DNA of 34,647 nt from Paracoccus marcusii (GTDB lineage: Bacteria; Pseudomonadota; Alphaproteobacteria; Rhodobacterales; Rhodobacteraceae). The notes under the pieces are model-generated. The model saw nothing but the letters and a program-made list of their open reading frames with translations, searched no databases and had not been told where the DNA came from. Positions 8,439 to 15,927 of this stretch are shown here, one piece after another (position 1 is the stretch's first letter; each line of letters begins with the position of its first letter). The position numbers and the translations under genes are program-made. The DNA lies in NCBI RefSeq assembly GCF_006151785.1, contig NZ_VDDD01000021.1:1-34647 (forward strand). Reading direction: 5' to 3'.

Positions 8439-9221
8439 TCACAGGGCGGTCCAGCCCCCGTCAACGCTGATCGTGGTCCCGGTGATCTGGGCCGCGGCGT
8501 CGCTGCACAGGAAGACCGCCGTGTCGCCCAGCTGGTCGGTCGTCGCGAATTCCTTGGACGGCTGGCGTTCCAACAGGACCTTTTTAATCACCTCGTCCCG
8601 GCCCATGCCGTATTTCTCCATCGTGTCCGGGATCTGGCTTTCCACCAGCGGCGTCAGCACATAGCCCGGACAGATGGCGTTGGCGGTGATCGCCTCGCGC
8701 GCGGTCTCCAGGCCCGTCACTTTGGTCAGCCCGACGATGCCGTGCTTGGCTGCGACATAGGCCGACTTGTAGGGACTGGCCGTCAGTCCGTGGGCCGAGG
8801 CGATGTTGATCACCCTGCCCCATCCCGCCGCACGCATCAGCGGCAGGGCCGCCGCGGTGGTGTGGAAGGCGGACGACAGGTTGATCGCGATGATCGCGTC
8901 CCATTTCGCGGCCGGGAAATCGGGGATCGCCGCGACATGCTGGATGCCGGCATTGTTGACCAGGATATCGCAGGCGCCGGCCTTTTCGATCAGCGCACGG
9001 CAGTCGTCGCCCTTGGACATGTCGGCCCGGATATAACGGACCTTGACCCCGTGTTCGCCGGACATGCCTTCGGCCAGCGCGTGATCCTCGTCCGTGTCGC
9101 TGAAGCTGTTCAGGACCACGTCCGCGCCGGCGCGCGCCAGCCTGTGGGCCACGCCCAGCCCGATGCCAGAGTTGGATCCGGTGACGACGGCGGTCTTGCC
9201 CTTGAGGAATTTCTCGAACAT
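8439..9221 (-). CDS. bdhA: D-3-hydroxybutyrate dehydrogenase
   Basis: A 260-aa classical short-chain dehydrogenase that interconverts D-3-hydroxybutyrate and acetoacetate with NAD(H) in polyhydroxybutyrate/ketone-body metabolism. Visible: TGSNSGIG (14-21) cofactor motif, NNAG (89-92), and catalytic Asn114, Ser142, Tyr155 and Lys159. The QHVAAIPDFP segment and the C-terminal block ending GTTISVDGGWTAL are characteristic of BdhA. The start is ATG 9221 with AAGGAG 6-7 nt upstream; the longer frame to 9302 crosses a terminator hairpin. The upstream region holds a probable sRNA and its terminator, so bdhA needs read-through or its own promoter in the 50 nt between. Confidence 0.93.
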   Translation of the reverse strand: MFEKFLKGKTAVVTGSNSGIGLGVAHRLARAGADVVLNSFSDTDEDHALAEGMSGEHGVKVRYIRADMSKGDDCRALIEKAGACDILVNNAGIQHVAAIPDFPAAKWDAIIAINLSSAFHTTAAALPLMRAAGWGRVINIASAHGLTASPYKSAYVAAKHGIVGLTKVTGLETAREAITANAICPGYVLTPLVESQIPDTMEKYGMGRDEVIKKVLLERQPSKEFATTDQLGDTAVFLCSDAAAQITGTTISVDGGWTAL

Positions 9222-9271
9222 CGGCTGCTCCTTGACGGCCCCGAAAGGCGGTTTGCAGGCGCAGCATGGGC

Positions 9272-9299
9272 AAAAAAAAACGCCCGCACAAGGCGGGCG
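9272..9299 (-). terminator. Rho-independent terminator of the sRNA
   Basis: Stem CGCCCGC / GCGGGCG (plus-strand 9281-9287 and 9293-9299), 5-nt loop, and nine consecutive T on the minus strand (9280-9272). It points toward bdhA, whose start is 51 nt further on. Confidence 0.85.
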
Positions 9300-9346
9300 C
9301 AAGTTATGAGGCAGGTTTCATACAGGCAAGAAACCTATCGAGCAGT
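9272..9346 (-). ncRNA. Probable ~75-nt small RNA (or attenuated bdhA leader)
   Basis: Minus strand between bdhA and the solute-binding protein gene. A near-consensus promoter (TTGGAC 9381-9376, 17 nt, TATAAA 9358-9353) predicts a start near 9346. The transcript would fold a 7-bp hairpin (AGGTTTC 9336-9330 with GAAACCT 9319-9313, 10-nt loop). It would end at a GC hairpin (9299-9281) followed by nine T (9280-9272), an excellent Rho-independent terminator. The only frame inside is a five-codon one (9321-9304, MKPAS) without a ribosome binding site. Alternative: a conditional terminator in the bdhA leader, since the element is on the bdhA strand. No family is recognised. Confidence 0.65.
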
Positions 9347-9352
9347 GCCCTA

Positions 9353-9381
9353 TTTATACGCGAGGAACCGCGCGAGTCCAA
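9353..9381 (-). promoter_or_regulatory. Strong sigma-70 type promoter for the sRNA / bdhA leader
   Basis: TTGGAC (9381-9376) and TATAAA (9358-9353) on the minus strand with exactly 17 nt between them, each one mismatch from consensus. It is among the best promoter matches I see in this GC-rich window. Confidence 0.65.
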
Positions 9382-9401
9382 CAGCGATCTTGCCACCTTG
9401 G

Positions 9402-9432
9402 TTGACGCCCCCCGGTCAAGCCTGTTGATAAT
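9402..9432 (+). promoter_or_regulatory. Possible promoter of the solute-binding protein gene
   Basis: TTGACG (9402-9407) and GATAAT (9427-9432) are good boxes, but the 19-nt spacing is longer than ideal. A start near 9439 would leave a 27-nt leader before ATG 9466. Divergent from the sRNA promoter. Confidence 0.4.
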
Positions 9433-9465
9433 GCGGCCAAACAAGAAACGACCGGGCGGCAGGCA

Positions 9466-11322
9466 ATGCGAATCTTCGAAAACCTTAATAAATCCGCGAT
9501 CAGGGGAGCTGCCCTGGGTCTGCTGACCCTGACGGGCGGTGTTGCATCTATGCCGCTGGCAACCCTTGCCGAACCTGTCCATGGCATTGCAATCTATGGA
9601 GAACCTGCCCTGCAACAGGGCTTTGCACATTTGCCCTATGCCAACCCGGAGGCGCCCAAGGGCGGTACGATTCGGCTGGCGGAGCCGGGCGGGTTCGACA
9701 GTCTGAAACCTTGGGTGCTGAAGGGCAATGCCGCATGGGGCGTGGGCGTCCACGTGACGGAGTCCCTGATGATGCGGTCGATCGACGAACCGTTCACCCT
9801 TTACGGCCTGCTGGCAGAGACGATCGAGGTCGCGCCCGATCGGCACTGGGTCGAGTTCACCCTGCGCGAGGAGGCGCGGTTTTCCGACGGCAGCCCGGTC
9901 ACCGTCGACGACGTGATCTGGTCCTATGAGACGCTTGGGACGCAGGGCCATCCCCGCTATCTGGCGGCCTGGTCGCGCGTCGACAGGATCGAGGCCACGG
10001 GCCCCCGCAGCGTGCGCCTGACCTTCACCGAACCCGACCGAGAACTGCCCCTGCTGATGGGGTTGCGTCCGATCCTGAAGAAGGCCCAGTGGGAGGGGCA
10101 GGATTTCGCCGCCTCCTCGCTCGAGGCGCCGATCGGCAGCGGCGCCTATGTCGTCGATCAGGTCGAGCCGGGGCGGTCGATCAGCTTTCGCCGCAATCCC
10201 GACTATTGGGGCCGCGATCTGCCCCTGATGGCGGGGGTGAACAATTTCGACGTCATCCGCTATGACTATTTCGCCGATGCCAACGCGATGTTCGAGGCGT
10301 TCAAGGCCGGTGCCGTCACCGTCTGGCGCGAACTGTCGGCGCAGAAATGGGCCAGCGAATACGGCTTTCCGCTGATGACGGACGGACGCGCGGTCCAGGC
10401 AGAGATCCCGAACGAACGCCCGTCGGGCATCGTCGGCCTGGTCATGAACACGCGCAACCCGGCCTTCGCCGATTGGCGCGTGCGGCAGGCGCTGATCGAG
10501 ATGTTCAACTTCCGCTTCATCAACCAGACCCTGAACGGCGGTGCCGATCCCCGGATCACGTCCTATTTCTCGAACTCGGTCCTGGCGATGCAGGACGGGC
10601 CCGCGACGGGGCGCGTGGCGGAACTGCTGGCGCCCTTCGCGGCCGACCTGCCGCCCGGCACGCTGGACGGCTATACCCTGCCCGAAGGATCGGACCGCGC
10701 GATGGACCGCGCCGGTGTCCGCCGCGCGATGGCGCTGATGGCCGAGGCCGGCTGGACGGTTCAGGACGGACAGCTGAAGAACGCGCAGGGCCAGCCCTTC
10801 GCCTTCGAGATCCTGCTGAACCAGAACGGCACCGCGATGCGCAGCGGGTCCGAGGTTCAGCAGATCGTGAACATCTATGTCGAGGCGCTGCGTCCCCTGG
10901 GGATCACCCCGCGCATCACCCTGCTGGATTCCGCGCAGTACATCGAACGCACGAACAACTATCAGTTCGACATGACATGGTACGAACGCGGCCTGTCGCT
11001 GTCGCCGGGCAGCGAACAGCGCCTGTACTGGGGCCGCGACGGCGTATCCACGCCCGGCAGCCGCAACTGGATGGGCATCGACAGCCCCGCGGCCGAGGCG
11101 ATGATCGACGCCATGACGGCCGCCGACACGGCCGAGGATTTCACCGCCGCGGTCCGGGCGCTGGACCGCGTGCTGACGGCGGGGCGCTATGTGATCCCGG
11201 TCAGCTTTTCGCCGATCTCGCGGCTGGCCCATGCCGCGGATCTGAAATACCCAGAGGAAATACCCATGTACGGGGACTGGCCGGGCTTTTTGCCCGAAGT
11301 CTGGTGGCAGGAGACGAACTGA
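9466..11322 (+). CDS. ABC transporter periplasmic substrate-binding protein, family 5 (YejA-like)
   Basis: A 618-aa SBP_bac_5 protein. A signal peptide occupies about residues 1-36 (basic start, hydrophobic core, ATLAEPVHG cleavage region). The mature N-terminus HGIAIYGEPALQQGFAHLPYANPEAPKGG is the YejA hallmark. The body has FTLREEARFSDGSPVTVDDVIWSYE and IGSGAYVVDQVEPGRSISFRRNPDYWG, both typical of the family. YejA-type proteins bind short peptides (including microcin C-like ones) or murein peptides for the YejBEF permease. Here no permease or ATPase gene is adjacent, so it is an orphan, or its permease is elsewhere. Its stop shares one base with an entericidin-like gene. Confidence 0.93.
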   Translation: MRIFENLNKSAIRGAALGLLTLTGGVASMPLATLAEPVHGIAIYGEPALQQGFAHLPYANPEAPKGGTIRLAEPGGFDSLKPWVLKGNAAWGVGVHVTESLMMRSIDEPFTLYGLLAETIEVAPDRHWVEFTLREEARFSDGSPVTVDDVIWSYETLGTQGHPRYLAAWSRVDRIEATGPRSVRLTFTEPDRELPLLMGLRPILKKAQWEGQDFAASSLEAPIGSGAYVVDQVEPGRSISFRRNPDYWGRDLPLMAGVNNFDVIRYDYFADANAMFEAFKAGAVTVWRELSAQKWASEYGFPLMTDGRAVQAEIPNERPSGIVGLVMNTRNPAFADWRVRQALIEMFNFRFINQTLNGGADPRITSYFSNSVLAMQDGPATGRVAELLAPFAADLPPGTLDGYTLPEGSDRAMDRAGVRRAMALMAEAGWTVQDGQLKNAQGQPFAFEILLNQNGTAMRSGSEVQQIVNIYVEALRPLGITPRITLLDSAQYIERTNNYQFDMTWYERGLSLSPGSEQRLYWGRDGVSTPGSRNWMGIDSPAAEAMIDAMTAADTAEDFTAAVRALDRVLTAGRYVIPVSFSPISRLAHAADLKYPEEIPMYGDWPGFLPEVWWQETN

Positions 11323-11453
11323 TGCGAATGTTTTGGGTTACTGTAGCGGCTTGCACGATGCTGGCCGGTTGCAACACCGTCGCCGGTGTCGGCGAGGACA
11401 TTACAGGGACGGCGCGCTGGTTCCAGGGCAGCCTTCCGACAGGAGGTTATTGA
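11322..11453 (+). CDS. Entericidin-like small lipoprotein
   Basis: A 43-aa peptide. MRMFWVTVAACTMLAGC is a lipoprotein signal with lipobox L-A-G-C17, and NTVAGVGEDITGTARW is the entericidin motif (the N-T-x-x-G-x-G-x-D-I core of EcnA/EcnB). Entericidins are outer-membrane-directed lipoproteins associated with stationary-phase/envelope stress and programmed lysis in enterics. In alphaproteobacteria the role is untested. The start overlaps the binding-protein stop (TGATG) and its stop overlaps the next start (TGATG), so the three genes are translationally coupled. It has an extra C-terminal QGSLPTGGY tail, within whose codons lies the ribosome binding site for the next gene (AGGAGG 11441-11446). 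Confidence 0.8.
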   Translation: MRMFWVTVAACTMLAGCNTVAGVGEDITGTARWFQGSLPTGGY

Positions 11454-11785
11454 TGAAGTGGCACCATGTTCAGGAAAACTGGGCGGCCTTCTATGAGGCG
11501 ATCATCGACAAGTGGCCCGAGGCCGAGGACACCGAGTTGGACGAGATCGACGGCGACCAGCGCGCCTTCATCGCCTATCTGGTCGAGGTGACCGGCCAGG
11601 AGCCCGCCGAGATCCGCGAGGAGCTGCGCGAATGGCTGGTCGGAGAGATCCCGTCGGACGTCGTGATGGACCCCGTCCATGACAACCACTCGATCGCGCT
11701 GTCGTCCAAGTTCGTCAACGAGGGCGAGGACGAGTTCTCGGACGATTCGCGCTTTGGCGACGATGACAGCGACAAGGACGACTGA
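11453..11785 (+). CDS. CsbD-like acidic small protein
   Basis: A 110-aa very acidic protein. The first 65 residues resemble CsbD/YjbJ stress proteins: KWHHVQENWAAFYEAIIDKWPEAEDTELDEIDG parallels the usual N-W-x-x-I-x-G-x-W-x-x-x-K-x-x-x-x-x-K-W-x-x-L-T-D-D-D-L-x-x-I-x-G helical pattern. It is followed by an amphipathic RAFIAYLVEVTGQEPAEIREELREWL helix and an Asp/Glu-rich disordered tail. CsbD proteins are abundant general-stress proteins of unknown biochemistry. AGGAGG lies 6 nt before the ATG. Third gene of the coupled binding-protein/entericidin operon, ending 15 bp before the convergent BCCT gene. The family call is by pattern and is moderately sure. Confidence 0.65.
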   Translation: MKWHHVQENWAAFYEAIIDKWPEAEDTELDEIDGDQRAFIAYLVEVTGQEPAEIREELREWLVGEIPSDVVMDPVHDNHSIALSSKFVNEGEDEFSDDSRFGDDDSDKDD

Positions 11786-11800
11786 GAGGACGTCCGCCCC

Positions 11801-12958
11801 CTATCCCGCGGCGGGGCGGCCGATGCCGCCCAGCTTGCCCATGTGCCGCGCCAGCAGCACATAGATCACCCCATACAGCGCCGCGACGATCAGGCCGACC
11901 CACTGGATCTCGAATGGGGTGAAGACATAGGCGCCGACCAGACCCAGCTGCAGCAGGAAATGCAGCGGATAATAGCGCCGGTCCCCCAACGTCTCACGCG
12001 ACCAGTTCAGGTTCGTCGAATACAGCCGGATCAGGCTGTCCAGAGAGTTCACGACGAAGACCACACCGACAGCGATCATGAACCAGTTCAGCCAGCCGGG
12101 GATCACGATCCCGCCCTGGTGATAGACGAACAGCACGCTGAACCACAGCCCCAGGGGGATCGCCGGCAGGGCCACCATCGCCAATGCCAGCTGCCAGACC
12201 CTCAGCCCACCGACGAAGCGCGCGACGAACTGGCCGATCATGATCGACCACGCGAACCACCAGAACAGATAGAATTCATGGTAATCCGAAATGGGCGTGG
12301 CAAAGCGCGGCAGATGCGCGAAGTACCCGCCCAGCAGGCCGACGCTGTCGAAGAAATCGCCCAGACCCACGCGGCTGTAGACAAAGGCGATCATCGCCAG
12401 TGCGGTGAAGGCCAGCATGCCAAACCCATAGCTGGAGATGATGGCCAGCCACTTCATCACCGCCATGTTGCCGCTGGACAGGACGGCGGTGGCGATCACC
12501 ACCACGACCAGCGCCCAGACCGCGCCCTGCGGCAGGTCCGGGGCATAGGTCGGCAGGTTTGACATGAACAGATAGCAGGTGAACGAGCAGGTCGCGATGA
12601 CCGTCAGGTTGTAGACCCACTTGACCGCCGGGATCTGGAACAGCTGCAGGCTCGGCTCCAGCGCGATGAAATAGAAGGTGGCCACGAAATACATCAGCCA
12701 GACCAGCGGCCCCCACATGCCGAATTCCACGGCCAGCGCGTTGGTGAACCCGAAGGCGGGGTCCTCCTCATAGATCGGGAACTCCGCAAGGGGCAGCATG
12801 ACCAGGCCCATGTCCAGTCCGGCGGTGAACAGCAGGGCGATCAGGGTGAACAGGCCGACGGGCTCTTCGCCCTGCAGCCGCAGGCGGGGCCAGCGGATCA
12901 GGACGAACAGCGCGCAGGCCAACACGCTGAGATAGGCGACGGTGATGATTGGCGTCAT
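11801..12958 (-). CDS. Short BCCT-family (choline/betaine-type) transporter
   Basis: A 385-aa polytopic membrane protein with about ten hydrophobic helices. The BCCT signature is clear at residues about 229-250 (FYLFWWFAWSIMIGQFVARF), and TAGLDMGLVMLPLAEFPIY (about 45-63) corresponds to the A-G-M-G-I-G-x-x-F-W-G-x-x-E-P substrate helix. The family usually runs 500-670 aa with 12 helices. Here the first helix and the C-terminal end are missing, and the Gly-Met-Gly-Ile-Gly motif is altered to Gly-Leu-Asp-Met-Gly. It may transport a betaine, choline or DMSP-like compound, or a different substrate by a changed mechanism. AGGAGG lies 8 nt upstream. Monocistronic, with a plausible promoter at 13080-13108. 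Confidence 0.75.
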   Translation of the reverse strand: MTPIITVAYLSVLACALFVLIRWPRLRLQGEEPVGLFTLIALLFTAGLDMGLVMLPLAEFPIYEEDPAFGFTNALAVEFGMWGPLVWLMYFVATFYFIALEPSLQLFQIPAVKWVYNLTVIATCSFTCYLFMSNLPTYAPDLPQGAVWALVVVVIATAVLSSGNMAVMKWLAIISSYGFGMLAFTALAMIAFVYSRVGLGDFFDSVGLLGGYFAHLPRFATPISDYHEFYLFWWFAWSIMIGQFVARFVGGLRVWQLALAMVALPAIPLGLWFSVLFVYHQGGIVIPGWLNWFMIAVGVVFVVNSLDSLIRLYSTNLNWSRETLGDRRYYPLHFLLQLGLVGAYVFTPFEIQWVGLIVAALYGVIYVLLARHMGKLGGIGRPAAG

Positions 12959-13079
12959 GGGCGCAATCCTCCTTAGACAGATGAACGATCAGAGACACAG
13001 TGCAGCCGGGCATGTGGCCCGCTGCGTGCGTATGATCGCAGCCAAGCGGCCGCATGTTTCTTTGATACTCTAAGGATGC

Positions 13080-13108
13080 TTTATATTGAGTGACGGGTCA
13101 ATCAACAA
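13080..13108 (-). promoter_or_regulatory. Possible promoter of the BCCT transporter
   Basis: On the minus strand TTGTTG (13108-13103), 17 nt, TATAAA (13085-13080), giving a leader of about 115 nt. The rest of the 285-nt gap 12959-13243 holds no gene that I can support; the AT-rich patch around 13050-13110 is its only distinctive feature. Confidence 0.45.
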
Positions 13109-13243
13109 ATGCGATGCGTGTCTATCCGGCACCCGAACGCCTATTGTGCGCAAATGGCTGCAACCGTGGCTTGAGATTTCACAAAGCATCTGCGACATGC
13201 TGCGCCTCATACCCATCCCGTCCATGGCCAAGGGGACGATCTG

Positions 13244-14131
13244 ATGTCCAGCAGCCTGAAAATCGCCGTCGGCAGCATCTTTGTCGGCTTGATCGTGCTT
13301 GGGCTGAAGACCCTGGCCTGGTACCTGACCGGGTCAGTGGCGCTGCTGTCGGACGCGCTGGAAAGCATTGTGAACGTGGCGACCGCGGTCGCGGCGCTGG
13401 TCGCGATCTCGGTGGCGCAACGACCGGCGGATCAGTCGCATCCCTATGGCCATCACAAGGCCGAATTCCTCAGCGCCGTGCTGGAAGGGGTGCTGATCAT
13501 CGTGGCAGCCCTGCTGATCCTGCGCGAGGCGTGGCACGCCTTCCAGAACCCGCGCGAAATCCAAGCCGTCGGCATGGGCATGGCCATCAACGCCAGCGCG
13601 GGCGTGCTGAACGCGATCTGGTGCAGCATCCTGATCCGTCAGGGGCGGCGGCTGCGCTCTCCGGCGCTGGTCGCGGACGGCAAGCACCTGCTGACGGACG
13701 TGGTGTCGTCGGGGGGCGTCCTGCTGGGCGTGGGGCTGGCGGTGGCGACCGGCTGGTCAATCCTGGACCCGGCGCTGGCGATGCTGGTGGGGGTGAACAT
13801 CCTGTGGTCGGGATGGAAGGTCATGGCGTCGTCCGTCTCCGGCCTGCTGGACGAGGCCGTGCCCGAAAAGACGCTGGTGACCATCCGCGACATCATCTCG
13901 GACAAGGCCAGCGGCGCGCTGGAGGCGCATGACCTGCGCACGCGTCATGCGGGCGCCGTCACCTTCATCGACTTTCACCTGGTCGTGGACGGCCAGACCA
14001 CCGTGTCCGACGCCCATGACATCTGCGACCGGGTCGAGGCCAGCCTGAAGGCCAAGCTGCCCGACGCCCAGATCACCATCCATGTCGAACCGGAACACAA
14101 GGCCAAGCATTCCGGCGTTCTGGTGATCTGA
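13244..14131 (+). CDS. Cation diffusion facilitator (Zn/Fe/Co-type efflux)
   Basis: A 295-aa CDF exporter of divalent metal by proton antiport. It has six predicted helices in the first 200 residues, the signature HPYGHHKAEF after helix 2, HLLTD (the H-x-x-x-D metal site of helix 5), and a C-terminal cytoplasmic ferredoxin-like domain with FIDFHLVVDGQ and ITIHVEPE. Aligned to E. coli FieF/YiiP, helix 2 reads SDALESIVN, so the two YiiP metal aspartates become Glu and Asn, with an Asp appearing three residues earlier. This is a different CDF metal site, and the metal cannot be named. Start by AAGGGG 9 nt upstream. Convergent with xth. Confidence 0.9.
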   Translation: MSSSLKIAVGSIFVGLIVLGLKTLAWYLTGSVALLSDALESIVNVATAVAALVAISVAQRPADQSHPYGHHKAEFLSAVLEGVLIIVAALLILREAWHAFQNPREIQAVGMGMAINASAGVLNAIWCSILIRQGRRLRSPALVADGKHLLTDVVSSGGVLLGVGLAVATGWSILDPALAMLVGVNILWSGWKVMASSVSGLLDEAVPEKTLVTIRDIISDKASGALEAHDLRTRHAGAVTFIDFHLVVDGQTTVSDAHDICDRVEASLKAKLPDAQITIHVEPEHKAKHSGVLVI

Positions 14132-14155
14132 CCCGCCGCCGGGCGCCGCCTGCCG

Positions 14156-14941
14156 TCAGGCGGCCAGGCGCACCCAGACCGGGACGTGGTCGCTTGGCTT
14201 TTCACCGGCCCGCGCATCGCGGTCGACGCCCGTTTCGATCATCAGGTCGGCCGCCTGGGGCGACAGCAGCAGATGGTCGATGCGGATGCCGTTGTCACGC
14301 TCCCACGCGCTGCCCTGATAGTCCCAGAAGGTGAACGGCCCGCGCGTGGCCCAGGGGTCGCGGATGCGCACCGCATCGGTCCAGCCCTGGTTCACGATGG
14401 CACGGAACGCCGCCCGGCTTTGCGGCAGGAACAGCGCATCCTCGGTCCAGCGGTCGGGATGGGCGGCGTCGCGCGGCTCGGGAATGATGTTGTAGTCGCC
14501 CAGCATCACCACCGGCAACTCCGACGCCAGCAATTCCGCCGCGCGCAGGCGCAGGCGTTCCATCCATGCCAGCTTGTAGTCGTATTTCGGCCCCGGTGCG
14601 GGGTTGCCGTTGGGCAGGTACAGCCCGGCGATGCGTACCGCATGGGTGCCGACCACGGTCGCCTCGATATAGCGGGCCTGCTCATCGGCATCGTCGCCGG
14701 GCAGGCCGCGGGTCACGTCCTCCAGCGGCAGCCGCGACAGGATCGCCACGCCGTTGAAGCCCTTCTGGCCGTGGGTTTCCACCTGCCATCCCAGGTCCTG
14801 GAAATGCTCGCGCGGGAACCCCTCGTCCACGGACTTGATTTCCTGCAGCACGACCAGATCGGCATCGGTCGAGGCCAGCCAGTCGGTCAGGGCCTGCACG
14901 CGGGCCTTGACGCCATTGATGTTGAAGCTTGCGATTTTCAT
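14156..14941 (-). CDS. xthA: Exodeoxyribonuclease III / AP endonuclease
   Basis: A 261-aa EEP-fold nuclease for abasic-site incision and 3'-end repair in base excision repair. The start MKIASFNINGVKAR is canonical. LQEIKS holds the metal-binding Glu34, LGDYNI holds the catalytic Asp149/Asn151 pair, and the IRIDHLLLS and SDHVPVWV blocks contain the Asp-His pair. ATG 14941 is chosen by homology; the frame extends upstream without a signal. Divergent from the small exported protein gene with 58 bp between. Family, length and all active-site residues are intact. Confidence 0.95.
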   Translation of the reverse strand: MKIASFNINGVKARVQALTDWLASTDADLVVLQEIKSVDEGFPREHFQDLGWQVETHGQKGFNGVAILSRLPLEDVTRGLPGDDADEQARYIEATVVGTHAVRIAGLYLPNGNPAPGPKYDYKLAWMERLRLRAAELLASELPVVMLGDYNIIPEPRDAAHPDRWTEDALFLPQSRAAFRAIVNQGWTDAVRIRDPWATRGPFTFWDYQGSAWERDNGIRIDHLLLSPQAADLMIETGVDRDARAGEKPSDHVPVWVRLAA

Positions 14942-14999
14942 GGGCGGCATCTTTAGCGCCGCCTGCGCGTTTGGCAACACGAACCGGAAAGGGGCCGCG

Positions 15000-15533
15000 A
15001 TGATCCGACTGCTGATCCTGCTGATGGTCCTGCCCGTGGCGGCCGCCGCGCGCCCGGTCACCGGGCTGTTGGAAAAGGCCAGCCCCCTGCCCGCGACGAT
15101 CCCCCTGCAGGTCCGCGCCCCGGCCGACATGGATCACGCGATCATTCTGACGGATGACCAAGGCACGCCCGTCATCAGCGGCTATCTGCGCGGCGGCGCG
15201 GTCCTGCGGCTGCTGGTGCCGCCGGGAGATCACCGCCTGACGGTGGCCAGCGGGCCCGCGCAGGACTGGCAGGGTCTGCCCGACATGTTCGGCGTGCCTG
15301 CCATCGCGTTGCCGCAGCCCTTGCCCTTTTTCATCGATGGCACGCGGCGCGAGGGGCAATCCATCATGCTGTCGAAAGACGGTGACGGCCTGCGGATCAC
15401 CGACCGGCAGAACCGTGTCATTTGTCAGAACGCCGGATGGGACAGCACGCGCATCGTCAAGACGCTGCCCTCGGGGACGCAGTTCCGTTATGTCGAACAG
15501 CGGCTGGACCCGCGCAGCATCCCCTGCGACTAG
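15000..15533 (+). CDS. Exported protein of unknown function
   Basis: A 177-aa protein with a clear signal peptide (MIRLLILLMVLPVAAAARPV, cleavage near residue 17). The mature part is a predicted beta-rich domain with no motif I know. PGDHRLTVASGPAQDW suggests a small beta-sandwich, and two Cys (in VICQNAGW and in the last four residues) could form a periplasmic disulfide. AAAGGGG lies just upstream of the ATG. Its TAG stop shares the tetranucleotide CTAG with the convergent erpA stop. Genomic context (next to xth and erpA) gives no functional hint. Confidence 0.8.
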   Translation: MIRLLILLMVLPVAAAARPVTGLLEKASPLPATIPLQVRAPADMDHAIILTDDQGTPVISGYLRGGAVLRLLVPPGDHRLTVASGPAQDWQGLPDMFGVPAIALPQPLPFFIDGTRREGQSIMLSKDGDGLRITDRQNRVICQNAGWDSTRIVKTLPSGTQFRYVEQRLDPRSIPCD

Positions 15534-15853
15534 ATCGAGAAGCTGGTCCCGCAGCCGCAGCTTGCCGTGGCGTTCGGGTTTTCGATCACGAAGCGCGCAC
15601 CGATCAGCTCGTCGGTGAAATCGATGACCGCCCCCGCCAGATAGGGCAGTGACACCGGATCGACGACGACCTTCTGTCCCGATTTCTCCAGGATCAGATC
15701 GTCGGTCTCGGGCGCGTCCAGGCGGATGTCGTACTGGAACCCGGAACATCCCCCGCCCAGCACCGCGATGCGCAGCGGTACCGGGTCCTTGCCCGCATTG
15801 ATCTGGGACAGGCGGTCAAAGGCGCGGTCGGTCACTTTGGGCGGCAGGTTCAT
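15530..15853 (-). CDS. erpA: A-type iron-sulfur carrier (ErpA/IscA family)
   Basis: A 107-aa HesB/IscA-fold protein that receives a [2Fe-2S] or [4Fe-4S] cluster from the scaffold and inserts it into apo-enzymes. The three ligand cysteines are present: Cys36 in GGGCSGF, then Cys99 and Cys101 in SCGCGTSFSI. The start MNLPPKVTDRAFDRL is the usual A-type entry. ATG 15853 with GGAACG upstream; the longer frame is spurious. Divergent from dgt, a pairing common in alphaproteobacteria. The specific name among ErpA/IscA paralogues is by best judgement. Confidence 0.9.
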   Translation of the reverse strand: MNLPPKVTDRAFDRLSQINAGKDPVPLRIAVLGGGCSGFQYDIRLDAPETDDLILEKSGQKVVVDPVSLPYLAGAVIDFTDELIGARFVIENPNATASCGCGTSFSI

Positions 15854-15927
15854 GGGGCGTTCCCGTTTTCGTCTGGTCGCATCAAATATAGGGTCCGCCG
15901 GGTGAACCCGCAAGGAAGGCTGACCCC

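Noticed and set aside
9304..11232. 642-aa minus-strand frame
   Set aside because: Antisense of the YejA-like gene; high-GC third-position shadow with no recognisable domain.
13086..13105. TTGA-N8-TCAA sequence considered as an FNR box
   Set aside because: FNR sites need TTGAT-N4-ATCAA; the spacing is wrong. It overlaps the possible BCCT promoter but no regulator can be named.
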